Below, piece after piece: positions 7,444-18,334 of a DNA stretch of 64,000 nt (the first letter of the stretch is position 1; each line of letters opens with the position of its first letter). Source of the stretch: Alcanivorax quisquiliarum (lineage in GTDB: Bacteria > Pseudomonadota > Gammaproteobacteria > Pseudomonadales > Alcanivoracaceae); NCBI RefSeq assembly GCF_023051175.1, contig NZ_JALKII010000004.1, forward strand, positions 186,001 to 250,000. Reading direction: 5' to 3'. Made by a program: the position numbers and the translations under genes. A model generated the notes under the pieces. It was not told the origin of the DNA. It saw nothing but the letters and a program-made list of their open reading frames with translations, and made no database searches.

Positions 7444-9687
7444 TCAGTTTTTATAGCGTCTGACTTCCAGCACGCCCGGCAGCTGATCCATGCGTGCCAG
7501 CACCTTGCCAAGATTCCCCAGGGTGGATATCTCGATGGTCAGCAACATGGTGGCGGTGTTGTCGTCCTGATGGGATTCAGTATGCGCGGCGGTCACATTG
7601 ACGCGCTCGTTGGCCAGCACCGACAGCAGATCGCGCAGCAACCCCTGCCGGTCCCAGGCGCGCACAAAAATATCCACCGGATAACTGATCCGATCCGCAT
7701 GGCCCCAGCTGACTTCGATGACCCGCAGCGGATCATCCGCTTGCATCGCCAGCAAGTTCGGGCAATCCGCCCGGTGCACGGTCACGCCACGCCCCTGGGT
7801 GATGTAACCCATGATCGAATCGCCGGGAAGCGGCTGGCAACATGCGGCGATATGCGTCATCAGATTGCCGACGCCCTCGATGGTGATATCGCTGCTGCCT
7901 TCGTCGCGCTTATGCGCTTTGCGCGGTATGAATTCCAGCTCCTGCTGGCCGGTATCTGCTTCCAGCAAGCCCTGCAAATGATTGACCACACTGGCCGGGC
8001 GCAAATCGCCCGCGCCCAGTGCTGCCAGCACATCCTCGCCGCCTTTCAGATTGAAGCGCGGCGCAAGCTTGTCCAGATCCATCTGCCCGACCGCCAGCCG
8101 TGACAGCTCGCGCTCCAGAATGGCACGCCCCTGCGAGATGTGCGTGCTGCGATCCTGCCGCTTGAACCATTGCTGAATACGCGCCCGCGCCGATGAGGTG
8201 CGCACATAGCCCAGCGAGGCGGTGAGCCAGTCACGGCTTGGCCCGCCTTCCCGCGTGGTGAGAATCTCCACCTGCTCGCCGGTCTTGAGGCGGTAGTGCA
8301 ACGGCACAATGTGGCCGTTCACTTTGGCGCCCCGGCAGCGATGCCCCACCTCGGTGTGCACCTGATAGGCGAAATCCACCGGCGTGGCGCCGGCCTCCAG
8401 ATCCACCACGTGGCCTTCGGGGGTAAAGACGTAAACGCGCTCGCTGCTGTGCTGGGCGCGCAGATCATCAACCAGGTTGGTCAGGCTGGCTTCGCCCAGC
8501 TCATCGTGCCATTCCAGCACCTGGCGCAACCAGGCGATCTTCTGGTCATCCTGCCCTTTGCGGCGGCGCGGGCCTTCCTTGTAGTGCCAGTGCGCGCACA
8601 CGCCAAGCTCGGCATCGTCGTGCATCTCGTAGGTGCGAATCTGCACTTCCAGCATCTTGCGATCCGGCCCCACCACTGCCGTGTGCAAGCTCTGATAGCC
8701 GTTTTCCTTCGGGGTGGCAATGTAATCATCGAACTCGGTCGGCACGTGCTGCCAGAGCGAGTGCACCACGCCCAGTGCGGCATAACAGTCGCGCACTTCC
8801 GGCACCAGAATGCGCACGGCACGCACATCGTACACCTCGTAAAAATCCAGATGCTTTTTTTGCATCTTCCGCCAGATGCTGTAGATATGTTTCGCGCGGC
8901 CGTCCACCTGCACATCTTCGATGCCCGAGCGCGCCAGATGTCCTTTGATTTCCTCGACAACCTGGGCGATATACTCCTCTCGATCCAGCCGTTTCTCGTC
9001 CAGCAGGCGGGCAATTTTCTTGTAGGCACCGGGTTGCAGGTAACGGAACGAAAGATCCTCCAGCTCCCACTTGAGCTGGCCGACACCCAGCCGATGCGCC
9101 AGCGGCGCATAGATATCGAAAATTTCCCGGGCCACTTTCTGGCGGTGGCTCTCGTCGCTATCTTTCACCGCACGGATGATGACGGTTCGCTCCGCCAGCT
9201 TGAGCAACGCCACACGCACGTCGTCGACCATCGCCACCAGCATCTTGCGCACGTTGTCGAGCTGGCCTTCCTGCTGGCCCAGCACCGGTTTGCGGCTGGG
9301 GTTGAGCACCGCGCTGATCGCCGCCATACGCAACACGCCCTCGACCATCCGGGCGATGGTTTCGCCAAATTCCCGCTCCACTTCAAGCAGTGACAGGTGG
9401 CCTTCGCGCACGGCGCGATACAGCACCGCCGCAGGCAGTGCTTCGCCATCGGCATGCAAATCGGCCAGTATCTCGGCCATCTCCAGGCCGATGCGGTAGC
9501 AGCCGATACCGTAGGGCCAGCGGCGGCCAGCCAGATCGCCGGCTTTTTCGCAGCCCCTGGCGCGCTCGCAAGCGCGCTCCAGAAGCGTGGTGTCCTGAAG
9601 ATGGCAGCGCGCAGCCACACTGGCGAGCCAGGCGGCGAGATCGCTGTCAGGGCCAGCTTCCGCTGACTGCCGGCGAACCGTTACCAT
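7444..9687 (-). CDS. relA: GTP pyrophosphokinase RelA (ppGpp synthetase I)
   Basis: RelA makes (p)ppGpp on stalled ribosomes during amino-acid starvation. In the 747 residues, the N-terminal hydrolase-like domain (about 40-200) lacks the His-Asp motif of SpoT, so it should be synthetase-only. The synthetase domain (about 265-375) has the EFDD motif at 318-321 and ATPKENGYQSLH. A TGS domain spans about 417-477, and a C-terminal ACT domain about 675-747. A GGAGG ribosome site precedes the ATG. The gene starts 33 bp after rlmD and is probably the third gene of cysM-rlmD-relA. Confidence 0.96.
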   Translation of the reverse strand: MVTVRRQSAEAGPDSDLAAWLASVAARCHLQDTTLLERACERARGCEKAGDLAGRRWPYGIGCYRIGLEMAEILADLHADGEALPAAVLYRAVREGHLSLLEVEREFGETIARMVEGVLRMAAISAVLNPSRKPVLGQQEGQLDNVRKMLVAMVDDVRVALLKLAERTVIIRAVKDSDESHRQKVAREIFDIYAPLAHRLGVGQLKWELEDLSFRYLQPGAYKKIARLLDEKRLDREEYIAQVVEEIKGHLARSGIEDVQVDGRAKHIYSIWRKMQKKHLDFYEVYDVRAVRILVPEVRDCYAALGVVHSLWQHVPTEFDDYIATPKENGYQSLHTAVVGPDRKMLEVQIRTYEMHDDAELGVCAHWHYKEGPRRRKGQDDQKIAWLRQVLEWHDELGEASLTNLVDDLRAQHSSERVYVFTPEGHVVDLEAGATPVDFAYQVHTEVGHRCRGAKVNGHIVPLHYRLKTGEQVEILTTREGGPSRDWLTASLGYVRTSSARARIQQWFKRQDRSTHISQGRAILERELSRLAVGQMDLDKLAPRFNLKGGEDVLAALGAGDLRPASVVNHLQGLLEADTGQQELEFIPRKAHKRDEGSSDITIEGVGNLMTHIAACCQPLPGDSIMGYITQGRGVTVHRADCPNLLAMQADDPLRVIEVSWGHADRISYPVDIFVRAWDRQGLLRDLLSVLANERVNVTAAHTESHQDDNTATMLLTIEISTLGNLGKVLARMDQLPGVLEVRRYKN

Positions 9688-9720
9688 CGAACACTTCCTC
9701 CATTGCGACCGCGCACCGGC

Positions 9721-11055
9721 TCAGCCACGTTCAAACAGAGCGATCGACTCCACGTGCGTCGTGTGCGGGAACATATCCATCACCCCTGCCGCCCGCAGCC
9801 GGTAGCCCAGCACTTTCAACTCGCCGGCATCGCGGGCGAGCGTGGCGGGATTGCAGGAGACGTATACCAGCTTTTGAGCCCCGAATTGGGGCATCAAACG
9901 CACCATTTCAAGAGCACCGGCCCGTGGCGGATCAATCAACACGCGATCGAACTGCTCCGCCGCCCAGCTTTGGCCACTGATATCCTGGCTCAGATCCCAG
10001 GCGTGGAATGACAAGTTCGACAGCCCGTTTCGCCGGGCGTTCTCCTCGCCCCTGGCCACCATCGCCTCGCTAAGCTCCACGCCCACCACCTGCTGCGCCC
10101 GGCGCGCCATCGGCAGGGTGAAATTGCCGAGCCCGCAAAACAGATCCAGCACCCGGTGCTCGGGATGGATATCAAGCAAATCCAGTGCCAACGGCACCAT
10201 CTCGCGATTGATGGCGGCGTTGACCTGCGTAAAATCGACGGGATGAAATGCCAGCTCCACATCATCGGACGGCAAACGATAGTAGAGCCGCTCCTCACCT
10301 TCCGTAGGCCAGACGCGATGCACCGTGCTCTCATTGCCGGGTTGCAGGTAACAATGCCAGCCACGGGCCTGACAAAACGCCACAATCGCCGCCAGATCAT
10401 CCGGCGAGAGCGGATCCATGTGACGAAACACCAGTGCCACCAGCTCATCGCCGGTGGCGACCTCGATTTGCGGCAGCCGCGCCCGCGCCGCGAGGCCCGT
10501 CACCAGCGTCCGCAGCGCCATCAAAGATTCCCCGATGGCCGGCGTCAGCACCGCACAACTGTGGATGTCGGCCAGAAAATTGTTGCGCTTTTCACGAAAA
10601 CCCACGAATGCTGTTTCTCGCGGGATCACATAGCGCACACCCAGCCTGGCCTTGCCCCGATAACCGGTGACCGGGCCGCGCAGCGGCGGCAACCAGCGCT
10701 CCGGCACCAGGCCACCAAAATGATCCAGTTGCTCCGCCAGCACTGATTGTTTCAACGCCACCTGCGCATCACTGTGCATATGCTGCAAGCTGCAACCGCC
10801 GCACAGCAAGGCGTGCTCGCAGGGCGGCTCGGTGCGCTCCGGCGAGGCACGCAGAATCTCCTCCGCCCGCCCTTCGTCGTACTTGCTGTGCACAGCGGTG
10901 TAACGAAACATCACCTGCTCGCCGGGCAATGCGTTATCGAGAAAGGTGGTCTTGCCGTCGATCCGGGCGATGCCGCGGCCGTCATGACTGAGCGCGGTCA
11001 CCTCGGCCGTCACCGCGTGCGGCGGCAGCGGCCGGCGTCGCTGTCTGCGTGCCAT
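9721..11055 (-). CDS. rlmD: 23S rRNA (uracil-1939-C5)-methyltransferase RlmD (RumA)
   Basis: RlmD methylates U1939 of 23S rRNA with S-adenosylmethionine. With ATG at 11055 the protein has 444 residues: an N-terminal TRAM domain, an iron-sulfur site with Cys79, Cys85, Cys88 and Cys167, then a Rossmann methyltransferase with [13 protein letters not shown]. The nucleophilic cysteine is in [12 protein letters not shown] near the C-terminus. An upstream in-frame ATG would overlap cysM and adds 26 unconserved residues. The chosen start lies 4 bp after the cysM stop, indicating co-transcription. This order is the Pseudomonas arrangement. Confidence 0.94.
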   Translation of the reverse strand: MARRQRRRPLPPHAVTAEVTALSHDGRGIARIDGKTTFLDNALPGEQVMFRYTAVHSKYDEGRAEEILRASPERTEPPCEHALLCGGCSLQHMHSDAQVALKQSVLAEQLDHFGGLVPERWLPPLRGPVTGYRGKARLGVRYVIPRETAFVGFREKRNNFLADIHSCAVLTPAIGESLMALRTLVTGLAARARLPQIEVATGDELVALVFRHMDPLSPDDLAAIVAFCQARGWHCYLQPGNESTVHRVWPTEGEERLYYRLPSDDVELAFHPVDFTQVNAAINREMVPLALDLLDIHPEHRVLDLFCGLGNFTLPMARRAQQVVGVELSEAMVARGEENARRNGLSNLSFHAWDLSQDISGQSWAAEQFDRVLIDPPRAGALEMVRLMPQFGAQKLVYVSCNPATLARDAGELKVLGYRLRAAGVMDMFPHTTHVESIALFERG

Positions 11056-11059
11056 GGGA

Positions 11060-11962
11060 TCAGCTCGTCGCCGGGGGCGTGAAAACACCCGTGGACAGAT
11101 AACGATCACCACGGTCGCAGACAATCGCCACAATCACGGCGTTCTCGACACGCTGCGACAGCTGTAGCGCGGCAGCCACTGCGCCACCAGACGAAACGCC
11201 GCAGCTGATACCTTCTTCCCGTGCCAGCCGGCGCATGGTTTCCTCGGCGGTGTACTGATCCATATCCACCACTTCATCAACGCGGCTGGCATCGAAAATG
11301 CTCGGCAGATATGCCTTCGGCCAGCGACGGATGCCGGGAATCTGCGCGCCGTCGGTGGGCTGCAAGCCAATGATGCGCACCGCCGGGTTCTGCTCCTTGA
11401 GATAGCGTGACACGCCCATGATGGTGCCTGTGGTGCCCATGGACGACACAAAATGGGTGATCCGCCCGCCGGTATCGCGCCAGATTTCCGGGCCAGTGGT
11501 TTCGTAATGGGCCAGCGGGTTGTCCGGGTTGGCAAACTGATCCAGCACCTTGCCCTCGCCCCGCGCCGCCATCGCCTGGGCCAGATCACGCGCGCCTTCC
11601 ATACCTTCTTCGGGGCTCACCGAGATCAGCTCGGCGCCATAGGCGGCCATGGCATCACGGCGCTCCTGGCTCTGGTTGGCCGGCATGATCAGCTTGATGC
11701 GGTAGCCGCGCATCGCCGCCGCCATCGCCAGCGCGATACCGGTATTGCCACTGGTGGCCTCGATCAGTGTATCGCCGGGCTTGATGTCACCACGCGCTTC
11801 GGCCTGGCTGATCATGTGCAGCGCCGGCCGGTCTTTCACCGAACCGGCCGGGTTGTTCCCTTCAAGCTTCACCAGCACCACGTTGGTGGTGTCACCGGGC
11901 AGGCGTTTCAGGCGCACCAGCGGGGTATTGCCCACTGTGCTTTCGATACTGGGGTAATTCAT
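11060..11962 (-). CDS. cysM: Cysteine synthase B CysM
   Basis: CysM is a PLP enzyme that makes cysteine (or S-sulfocysteine) from O-acetylserine and sulfide or thiosulfate. The 300-residue protein has the PLP lysine at Lys43 in GSVKDRPA, the substrate loop [11 protein letters not shown] and the phosphate-binding GTTGT motif. I chose ATG 11962, with a GGAG site 6-7 bp upstream, over the start 30 bp further up. CysM rather than CysK is inferred from the short C-terminus and the rlmD-relA context. It is divergent from the GacS-type kinase gene. Confidence 0.9.
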   Translation of the reverse strand: MNYPSIESTVGNTPLVRLKRLPGDTTNVVLVKLEGNNPAGSVKDRPALHMISQAEARGDIKPGDTLIEATSGNTGIALAMAAAMRGYRIKLIMPANQSQERRDAMAAYGAELISVSPEEGMEGARDLAQAMAARGEGKVLDQFANPDNPLAHYETTGPEIWRDTGGRITHFVSSMGTTGTIMGVSRYLKEQNPAVRIIGLQPTDGAQIPGIRRWPKAYLPSIFDASRVDEVVDMDQYTAEETMRRLAREEGISCGVSSGGAVAAALQLSQRVENAVIVAIVCDRGDRYLSTGVFTPPATS

Positions 11963-12084
11963 AACGGCTCCGTCAGCGTCGTGCTGCCGCAATTGTACCT
12001 GATGGCACAGGCCGCACCAGCGCGGCTGGCGGCCAGCTACAGCAGGAAGGCATAATCCGGTGATCCCGTTGAAACAGGCTGGCC

Positions 12085-14817
12085 ATGAGTAATATCAATC
12101 TGCGCACCCGCATTCTGCTAATGACCGCAATTCCGGCGATCGTCGCTGCGCTGGTGCTGGGTGGCTATGTGCTGAGCAGCCGCGTCAATGAGATTCGCGG
12201 CAATACGCAAAACCTGCATCGGCTGATCGTCGATAATTATGTTGCGCGTATTCGCGCCATGCAGTCGCCGACGCTGGATGATTACCAGCACCTCATGCGT
12301 GCCGTGCTGGAAGAACAAGACGTACGCGCTGCCACTTTGCGAGAAGGCAGCCGTGCAATCCATGCCGGCCCGCGCATGCACCCGCTGAACGAGGAGTTCA
12401 CACTTACCCAGTTGGCGCCCGGTACCGATGTCATCCCTACTGACGGCAGCTGGCGCTGGCGCCAAACGCTGGATGACAGCAATACACAAGTGCTGGAAGT
12501 GGAATTCAGCAGCAGCCGTCAGCGTATCGAGATTCTCGAAACCATGCTGACCTTGTTGCTGACCACCGCCACCATCATCGGCCTGGCGTTGATCCCTGCC
12601 TTGCGCTTCAGCCGCCGCATGACCGCCCCGGTGCAGCGATTTACCGAAACGCTGGAGCAGATTCGTGATGGCGAGCTGGGTGTGCGTGTGCACACTGGCG
12701 CAGGGGGCGAGCTGGGGCGGCTGGAGCACACCATCAACAATATGGCTGCGGCACTGCAAGAAGCACAGACAGAGCTGCAACAGAACGTCGATCAGGCCAC
12801 CGAGGATTTGCGCGAAACCCTGGAAACCATCGAAATTCAGAACATCGAACTGGATATGGCGCGCAAGCAGGCATTGAAGGCAAGCCAGATCAAATCCGAG
12901 TTTCTGGCCAACATGAGCCATGAAATCCGCACGCCGCTCAACGGCATCATCGGATTTACCCGGCTGCTGCTGCGCTCGGAGCTGAGCCCGCGCCAGCGCG
13001 AATACCTCAGCACCATTCGCAAATCCTCCGAGGCGCTGCTGGCGATCATCAACGACATTCTGGATTTTTCCAAAATCGAGGCCGGCAAATTGAGCCTCGA
13101 CCGGGTGCCGCTGCATTTACATGATCTGATCGAAGAGGTGCAGACCATGCTGGCGCCGCTGGCGCAGGAAAAAAGCCTGGAACAAGCCGCCATCATCTAT
13201 TCGGATGTGCCGCTGCAACTGCTTGGCGATCCGCTGCGCATCAGGCAAGTGCTGACCAATCTGATCAACAACGCAATCAAATTCACTGCACGCGGCTCCG
13301 TGGTGGTGCGCGCCATGCTGGAAGAACAGCGCGATCATCTGGCAACGCTGAAAGTGGCCGTAACCGATACCGGCAGCGGCATCAGCGAAGATATGCAGAA
13401 AGAGCTGTTCAGCGCCTTCACACAAGTGGACCAAAGTGCGGCGCGGCGCATCGGCGGCACCGGCCTGGGGCTGGCGATCAGCAAGCGGCTGGTGGAGGAA
13501 ATGGGCGGCGAGATCGGCGTCGAGAGCACACTGGGCCGGGGCGCCACATTCTGGTTCACGCTGCGCGTGGAGGTGGATGAACAGACACCGCTGACAGACA
13601 GCTTCCGCGCTTTTCGTGGCGTTCCAGCCGTGCTGGTGGAGCCGAACGAACATGCCCGCCTGGGCCTGTATCACATGCTGCGCGCCTGGGGTATGGATGT
13701 CACCAGCGTGCAGGCGTTGGACGCACTGCAGGCGATGCTGACAGAACAGCCCCTGGAGGCAGAGTTCGTCATCATCGGCATGCCGCCCGGCCACGATCAG
13801 GAAGACACCCTGCAAAACATGCTCAACCAGCTTTGCCACCAGCTCGGCAAGCCGGTCATCGTGCTGTGCAACCAGACGGATCGACTCAATCGTCTGCTGC
13901 CGAACACCCCCACCCTGTGCCGTATTCTCGGCAAGCCGGCAACACGCCTGCGGCTCTATGACGCCTTGCTCGAACTCAGCGGCCAGAATCGCGAGCCGAC
14001 CCCGAGCCCGGCCAGCCAGGCACCCGATACCGGCTTGCACGTCATGGTGGTGGACGACCACCCCGGCAACCTGCGGCTGGCGCGGGTGTTCCTGGAGGAG
14101 ATGGGCGTGCGGGTGACCGCTTGCGCCAGTGGCGCCGAGGCCATCACCGCGTTCACGGAAGAGCAGGTTGATCTGGTTTTCATGGATATCCAGATGCCGG
14201 ACATGGACGGCATGCAAACCACACAGCAGTTGCGCGCCCTGGATGGCGACACCCGCCATACACCGATTGTTGCCCTCACCGCGCATGCCCTGGCCAGCGA
14301 GCGCCAGCAATTGATGCAGGCAGGCATGGACGATTACCTGTCCAAGCCCGTCAGCGAAAGCCACTTGCACCACATGCTGCAAAAATGGGTGCCCGGTTAT
14401 CAACCCGAGCAACGCGATGCCCCGCCTGCGCCCACCGTGCCCGCTGCTATCCCGGAAGACGAGGCGCCAACCTTCGACGCTACGCTGGCGTTGCAACGCG
14501 CCGGTGGGCGCACTGCGCTGGCGGCGGAAATGCACAATATGCTGCTCGCCAGCCTGGCTCAGGATGGCCCGCGTATCCGTGCGCTGGCGGCACAACAGGA
14601 TAAGCCCGCGCTGCTGGAGGCGGTGCACAAGCTGCACGGCGCGACCCGCTATTGCGGTGCCGTGCGCCTGGAACAGGCCACCGGGTCATTAGAAGAACAG
14701 CTGAAAACAGGCGCCACCGATGCCGACATCCAGGCAGGCACGCAGCGCCTGCTGGACGAGATCGAACAGTTGCTGGCTCAGCCTCCGGATTCGATGATGG
14801 CGAATGCCACCACGTAA
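12085..14817 (+). CDS. gacS: Hybrid sensor histidine kinase GacS/BarA
   Basis: This is an inner-membrane sensor that feeds the GacA/UvrY regulator and CsrA-controlling small RNAs. The 910 residues show TM1 (about 9-30), a periplasmic loop, TM2 (about 152-172), HAMP (about 173-228), HisKA with His279 ([10 protein letters not shown]) and an HATPase domain. A degenerate receiver (about 510-630) has no phospho-acceptor Asp (VIIGMPPG). A good receiver follows with Asp701, then an HPt domain with His851. This is the full tripartite GacS layout. The neighbour cysM is as in Pseudomonas. Its 3' end overlaps convergent acpS by 40 bp. Confidence 0.92.
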   Translation: MSNINLRTRILLMTAIPAIVAALVLGGYVLSSRVNEIRGNTQNLHRLIVDNYVARIRAMQSPTLDDYQHLMRAVLEEQDVRAATLREGSRAIHAGPRMHPLNEEFTLTQLAPGTDVIPTDGSWRWRQTLDDSNTQVLEVEFSSSRQRIEILETMLTLLLTTATIIGLALIPALRFSRRMTAPVQRFTETLEQIRDGELGVRVHTGAGGELGRLEHTINNMAAALQEAQTELQQNVDQATEDLRETLETIEIQNIELDMARKQALKASQIKSEFLANMSHEIRTPLNGIIGFTRLLLRSELSPRQREYLSTIRKSSEALLAIINDILDFSKIEAGKLSLDRVPLHLHDLIEEVQTMLAPLAQEKSLEQAAIIYSDVPLQLLGDPLRIRQVLTNLINNAIKFTARGSVVVRAMLEEQRDHLATLKVAVTDTGSGISEDMQKELFSAFTQVDQSAARRIGGTGLGLAISKRLVEEMGGEIGVESTLGRGATFWFTLRVEVDEQTPLTDSFRAFRGVPAVLVEPNEHARLGLYHMLRAWGMDVTSVQALDALQAMLTEQPLEAEFVIIGMPPGHDQEDTLQNMLNQLCHQLGKPVIVLCNQTDRLNRLLPNTPTLCRILGKPATRLRLYDALLELSGQNREPTPSPASQAPDTGLHVMVVDDHPGNLRLARVFLEEMGVRVTACASGAEAITAFTEEQVDLVFMDIQMPDMDGMQTTQQLRALDGDTRHTPIVALTAHALASERQQLMQAGMDDYLSKPVSESHLHHMLQKWVPGYQPEQRDAPPAPTVPAAIPEDEAPTFDATLALQRAGGRTALAAEMHNMLLASLAQDGPRIRALAAQQDKPALLEAVHKLHGATRYCGAVRLEQATGSLEEQLKTGATDADIQAGTQRLLDEIEQLLAQPPDSMMANATT

Positions 14818-15161
14818 TCCCGCTCATCGGTGATCGAAACGTGAGTGCGGCACGGGCCGAATTGCGCCAGCCGGGCCGCGCCCGCCCCATACCAGGTGAC
14901 TTGCGGCCGCCCCAGCGCATCCGGCAGCACTGCCATATCGTGCCAGCTCAGCCCGGCCCTCAAGCCGGTGCCCAATGCCTTGAGCAACGCTTCCTTGGCG
15001 GCGAAGCGTTTGGCCAGCCAGCGTGCCGGCGCATTGCTGGCACGCTGCAAGGACAGCTCATCGGGATGCAGCAGGCGCTCGGCCAAGGCATCGCCACGCC
15101 GCACGCAAGCCGCCTCGACACGGGAAACAGCGATAATGTCGGTGCCAATGCCGACAATCAT
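14778..15161 (-). CDS. acpS: Holo-[acyl-carrier-protein] synthase AcpS
   Basis: AcpS moves 4'-phosphopantetheine from CoA to apo-ACP. The protein has 127 residues with Mg-binding Asp8 (GIGTDI) and Glu57 ([14 protein letters not shown]). ATG 15161 overlaps the pdxJ stop (ATGA) and is preferred to an ATG three codons upstream. It is the last gene of the lepA-to-acpS run. Its 3' 40 bp are also the antisense of the end of the GacS gene, so the two C-termini share DNA. Confidence 0.95.
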   Translation of the reverse strand: MIVGIGTDIIAVSRVEAACVRRGDALAERLLHPDELSLQRASNAPARWLAKRFAAKEALLKALGTGLRAGLSWHDMAVLPDALGRPQVTWYGAGAARLAQFGPCRTHVSITDERDYVVAFAIIESGG

Positions 15162-15892
15162 CCGCGCCACGCCGCCTGGTCGATCAGGGTACGCATGGCG
15201 CGCACGGCCTCATCCAGCCCGGTCAGCACCGCACGAGCAACGATTGCGTGGCCGATATTCAGCTCGTTGATGCCCGGCAGCCCGGCAATCGGTGCGGTGT
15301 TGTGATAATGCAGGCCGTGGCCGGCATTGACGATCAGGCCGTTTTCCAATGCCAGATCCAGCCCTTCGTGAATGCGCCGCAGCTCGGCGCGTATCTGCGC
15401 AGGGTCGGTCAGCTCCGCATAGCGGCCGGTGTGAATCTCGATGACCGGCGCACCGCAACGCACGGCGGCTTCGATCTGCGCGGGTTCGGCGTCAATGAAC
15501 AGTGATACCTGAATGCCTTCGGCGCTCAATTGCGCGCACACGTCTTTCAGGCGCGCCTCGTTGGCAATTACATCCAGGCCGCCTTCCGTGGTCAGCTCGT
15601 CGCGTCGTTCCGGCACCAGGCAGCAGTGCGGCGGCCGCAGGCGCGTGGCGATGCCGATCATCTCGTCGGTGGCGGCCATCTCCAGGTTGATGCGTGTCTG
15701 CGCGGTCTGTAGCAAAAGCTCCACATCCCGGTCGCTGATATGGCGGCGGTCTTCACGCAAATGCACGGTGATGCCATCAGCGCCGGCCTGCTCGGCGATC
15801 AGCGCCGCCTGGACAGGTTCGGGATACCGCGTGCCGCGCGCCTGACGCAATGTGGCAACGTGGTCGATGTTCACACCAAGAAGGACGGGCAT
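15158..15892 (-). CDS. pdxJ: Pyridoxine 5'-phosphate synthase PdxJ
   Basis: PdxJ condenses 1-deoxyxylulose-5-phosphate with 3-amino-2-oxopropyl phosphate to form pyridoxine 5'-phosphate. The 244 residues form one TIM barrel. The signature [16 protein letters not shown] is at the N-terminus, the catalytic His44 is in [11 protein letters not shown], Glu71 is in NLEMA, and [10 protein letters not shown] is near the C-terminus. It lies between recO and acpS, the standard gammaproteobacterial pairing. A 131-bp gap separates it from recO. Confidence 0.96.
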   Translation of the reverse strand: MPVLLGVNIDHVATLRQARGTRYPEPVQAALIAEQAGADGITVHLREDRRHISDRDVELLLQTAQTRINLEMAATDEMIGIATRLRPPHCCLVPERRDELTTEGGLDVIANEARLKDVCAQLSAEGIQVSLFIDAEPAQIEAAVRCGAPVIEIHTGRYAELTDPAQIRAELRRIHEGLDLALENGLIVNAGHGLHYHNTAPIAGLPGINELNIGHAIVARAVLTGLDEAVRAMRTLIDQAAWRG

Positions 15893-16023
15893 ATCAAAAC
15901 TACCTTGTGTTCAGTCATTGCGGGGTGGCCAGTATAGCGGAACCGGGCAGCGGGCTATAACCGGCGGCATTCGGGCTACGGGCGGCTGTGACAACGACGG
16001 CGCCGAGCAGCCGCGTAGTGTTG

Positions 16024-16689
16024 TCAGCGAAACAGCTCACGGCTGACCAGCGGGCGGTTACCGAGATGCGGTGCCAGCGCAGCGCGCAGCAGATCCCGTG
16101 CGGTACGGCGCGCCTCGTCGTGCCAATCGCCCGCCGCGATGGCGAGCAACGCTTCACCCGGCCAGCCGGTCGTTGCCGGCAACAAGCCCTGTTCGGGGTC
16201 GAAGCGATAGCGCTGGCCAACCGCCAGTGGCTCGCCATCCGCCGTTTCCGTCAGCGAAAAGCCGTATCCCAGCTCGGTGAGCAATGTCAGTTCAAAATGC
16301 CGTAGCAGCACATCCTGTTCGCGCACGCCAGCGGCCAGCGTGGTGAGCGTCGCTTCGTAAGGGGTCAGCAAACCGGGGTGCGGATCATGCCGGTGCAGCA
16401 GCCGCACCAGCAGTTCATTGAGATACAGGCCGCAGTAAAGCGCCCGGCCGGCCAACGGCAGCACCGGGCCTTGCGCCTCGATGTGGACCAATGTCAGCAG
16501 CTCGCCGCGCCCGCCAAGATTGGCCAGCAGCGGGCGGAACGGCTGCAACAACGGATTGCGGCGGCCGCCACGGGCCACCACGCCCATGCGGCCACGACGC
16601 TGGCCCAGCAGTTCCAGAATCACGCTACTGTTGCGGTAAGGCCGCGCGTGCAGCACCCACACTGCTTCCAGTGCCCCTGGCTGCTCCAC
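16024..16689 (-). CDS. recO: DNA repair protein RecO
   Basis: RecO works with RecR and RecF to load RecA on SSB-coated gaps and to anneal DNA. The 221-residue protein has the N-terminal OB fold (about 1-80, with VLHARPYRNSSVILELL) and a helical C-terminal domain. The start is GTG at 16689, with a GAGG site 7 bp upstream; no ATG is available near. It lies 9 bp after the era stop, so it is co-transcribed. The C-terminal zinc cysteines found in some RecO proteins are absent, as in many gammaproteobacteria. Confidence 0.9.
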   Translation of the reverse strand: MEQPGALEAVWVLHARPYRNSSVILELLGQRRGRMGVVARGGRRNPLLQPFRPLLANLGGRGELLTLVHIEAQGPVLPLAGRALYCGLYLNELLVRLLHRHDPHPGLLTPYEATLTTLAAGVREQDVLLRHFELTLLTELGYGFSLTETADGEPLAVGQRYRFDPEQGLLPATTGWPGEALLAIAAGDWHDEARRTARDLLRAALAPHLGNRPLVSRELFR

Positions 16690-16698
16690 AGCAGCGCC

Positions 16699-17601
16699 TC
16701 AGTCGTAGCCCAACGAGCGCAGGGCGCGCTCGTCATCCGACCAGCCAGAACGGATCTTGACCCACAGATTCAGCATTACCTTGCGATCAATCAGTGCTTC
16801 GATATCCCGCCGAGCGTCAATGCCGATCTTCTTGATGCGATCACCACCCGTGCCGATCAGAATTTTTTTCTGCCCACGCCGCTCCACCAGAATAGCGGCC
16901 GAAATGGTGGTCAGCGTCGGTGTGTCCTCCCACACCTCGACCTCCACCGCGACCTGATGCGGCAGCTCCTGCCCGAGTTGCCGGAATACTTTTTCGCGCA
17001 CGATTTCCGCCGCCATGAAGCGCAGGCTGCGATCCGTTACCTGGTCTTCGTCGTACCAGAATTCGCTTTCCGGCAGATGCCGGGCGAGCGCCAGCTCAAG
17101 CTCGTTCAGGTTGTGCCCGCCGAGTGCAGACACCGGCACCACTTCGACAAACTCGCGCTTTTCCGCCAGCTCGGAAAGATGAGGCAACAGCCGTGTCTTG
17201 TCTTCCAGCGTATCGACCTTGTTCACCACTAGCACTACCGGCGTGCTCACGCGGCGCAGCAGCTTGAGCACGTAGTCGTCGGCATCCGTCCATTTCAGGG
17301 CATCGACCATGAAACAGATCAGATTCACATCCTCCAGCGCCGTCACGGCGGCATTGTTCATGCTCCGGTTAAGCGCCCGCTGCTGCTCGCGGTGGATACC
17401 GGGCGTATCCGCGAAAATGATCTGGTAATCATCGCGGGTAAGAATGCCGTGAATACGGTGCCGCGTGGTTTGCGGCTTGCGCGAGGTAATGCTGATCTTC
17501 TGGCCGATCAGATGGTTCATCAATGTCGATTTGCCGACATTGGGGCGGCCGACAATCGCCACCACACCGCAACGGGTCGTCACGGGGGGCTGCTGTGTCA
17601 T
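16699..17601 (-). CDS. era: GTPase Era
   Basis: Era is an essential GTPase that binds 16S rRNA and assists 30S maturation at the membrane. The 300 residues carry G1 GRPNVGKS (18-25), G3 DTPG and G4 NKVD, then a C-terminal KH domain with GTGGDRIKKIG. ATG 17601 overlaps the rnc stop as ATGA. A start six codons upstream is possible but would sit inside rnc. The rnc-era-recO order is standard. Confidence 0.96.
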   Translation of the reverse strand: MTQQPPVTTRCGVVAIVGRPNVGKSTLMNHLIGQKISITSRKPQTTRHRIHGILTRDDYQIIFADTPGIHREQQRALNRSMNNAAVTALEDVNLICFMVDALKWTDADDYVLKLLRRVSTPVVLVVNKVDTLEDKTRLLPHLSELAEKREFVEVVPVSALGGHNLNELELALARHLPESEFWYDEDQVTDRSLRFMAAEIVREKVFRQLGQELPHQVAVEVEVWEDTPTLTTISAAILVERRGQKKILIGTGGDRIKKIGIDARRDIEALIDRKVMLNLWVKIRSGWSDDERALRSLGYD

Positions 17602-18281
17602 AGGTTGTCCTCCAGCCACGCCAGCGCCAGCGCGGCAGCGTCCTGTTCAGCGCGGCGGCGGCTGCTGCCGGTCGCCACAAATTCAAGTTGGTGGCTGGTC
17701 AGCAGGCATCGAACGTCAAACTGCTCGCTGGGTGCCTGGCCACGGATATCCAGCACAGTGTACTCCGGCAAGGGCAGCTGGCGCCCCTGCAACCATTCCT
17801 GCAGGCGGGTCTTGGCGTCCTTTGCCGCATTCTGCGGCGAGACAGCGGCCAGCCGCGCCTGGAACCAGCCCAGCACGATCTGGCGGCAGGTTTCCTCGCC
17901 CGCTTCCAGCAGCAGTGCGCCGACGAGGGCTTCCAGCGCATCGGCGAGAATCGAGTCGCGGCGGTGCCCGCCACTTTTCATTTCGCCACCACCCAGCGCC
18001 AGGCATGGCCCGAGCTCCAGCTCACGCGCCACATCTGCCAAGGTGGCACCGCGCACCAGTACCGAGCGCATGCGCGTCAGCTGGCCTTCGCTGGCCTCGG
18101 GAAACTGATCGAACAACCAGCGGCTGATGATCTGCCCTAATTGGGCATCTCCGAGAAACTCCAGCCGCTCGTTATTGTTGCGCCGGTCGGCGCTGCGATG
18201 GGTGAGCGCCTGCTGTAACAGGCGTTCATCCTGAAACTGATAACCCAGGCGCTTGCCAAGCCTGGCCAGGTCGTGGGTCAT
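17598..18281 (-). CDS. rnc: Ribonuclease III
   Basis: RNase III cleaves double-stranded RNA in rRNA processing and mRNA control. The 227-residue protein has the signature ERLEFLGD with Glu38, Glu41 and Asp45, and the catalytic Asp114 and Glu117 in DALEALVGA, the same numbering as E. coli. A double-stranded RNA-binding domain fills about 155-226. A GGAAGA ribosome site precedes the ATG. It is translationally coupled to era. Confidence 0.96.
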   Translation of the reverse strand: MTHDLARLGKRLGYQFQDERLLQQALTHRSADRRNNNERLEFLGDAQLGQIISRWLFDQFPEASEGQLTRMRSVLVRGATLADVARELELGPCLALGGGEMKSGGHRRDSILADALEALVGALLLEAGEETCRQIVLGWFQARLAAVSPQNAAKDAKTRLQEWLQGRQLPLPEYTVLDIRGQAPSEQFDVRCLLTSHQLEFVATGSSRRRAEQDAAALALAWLEDNL

Positions 18282-18334
18282 GTTGTCTTCCGATCAGGGC
18301 CGGGCGAGCTGGCCCGGTCAAGGCACTGTGTGCG

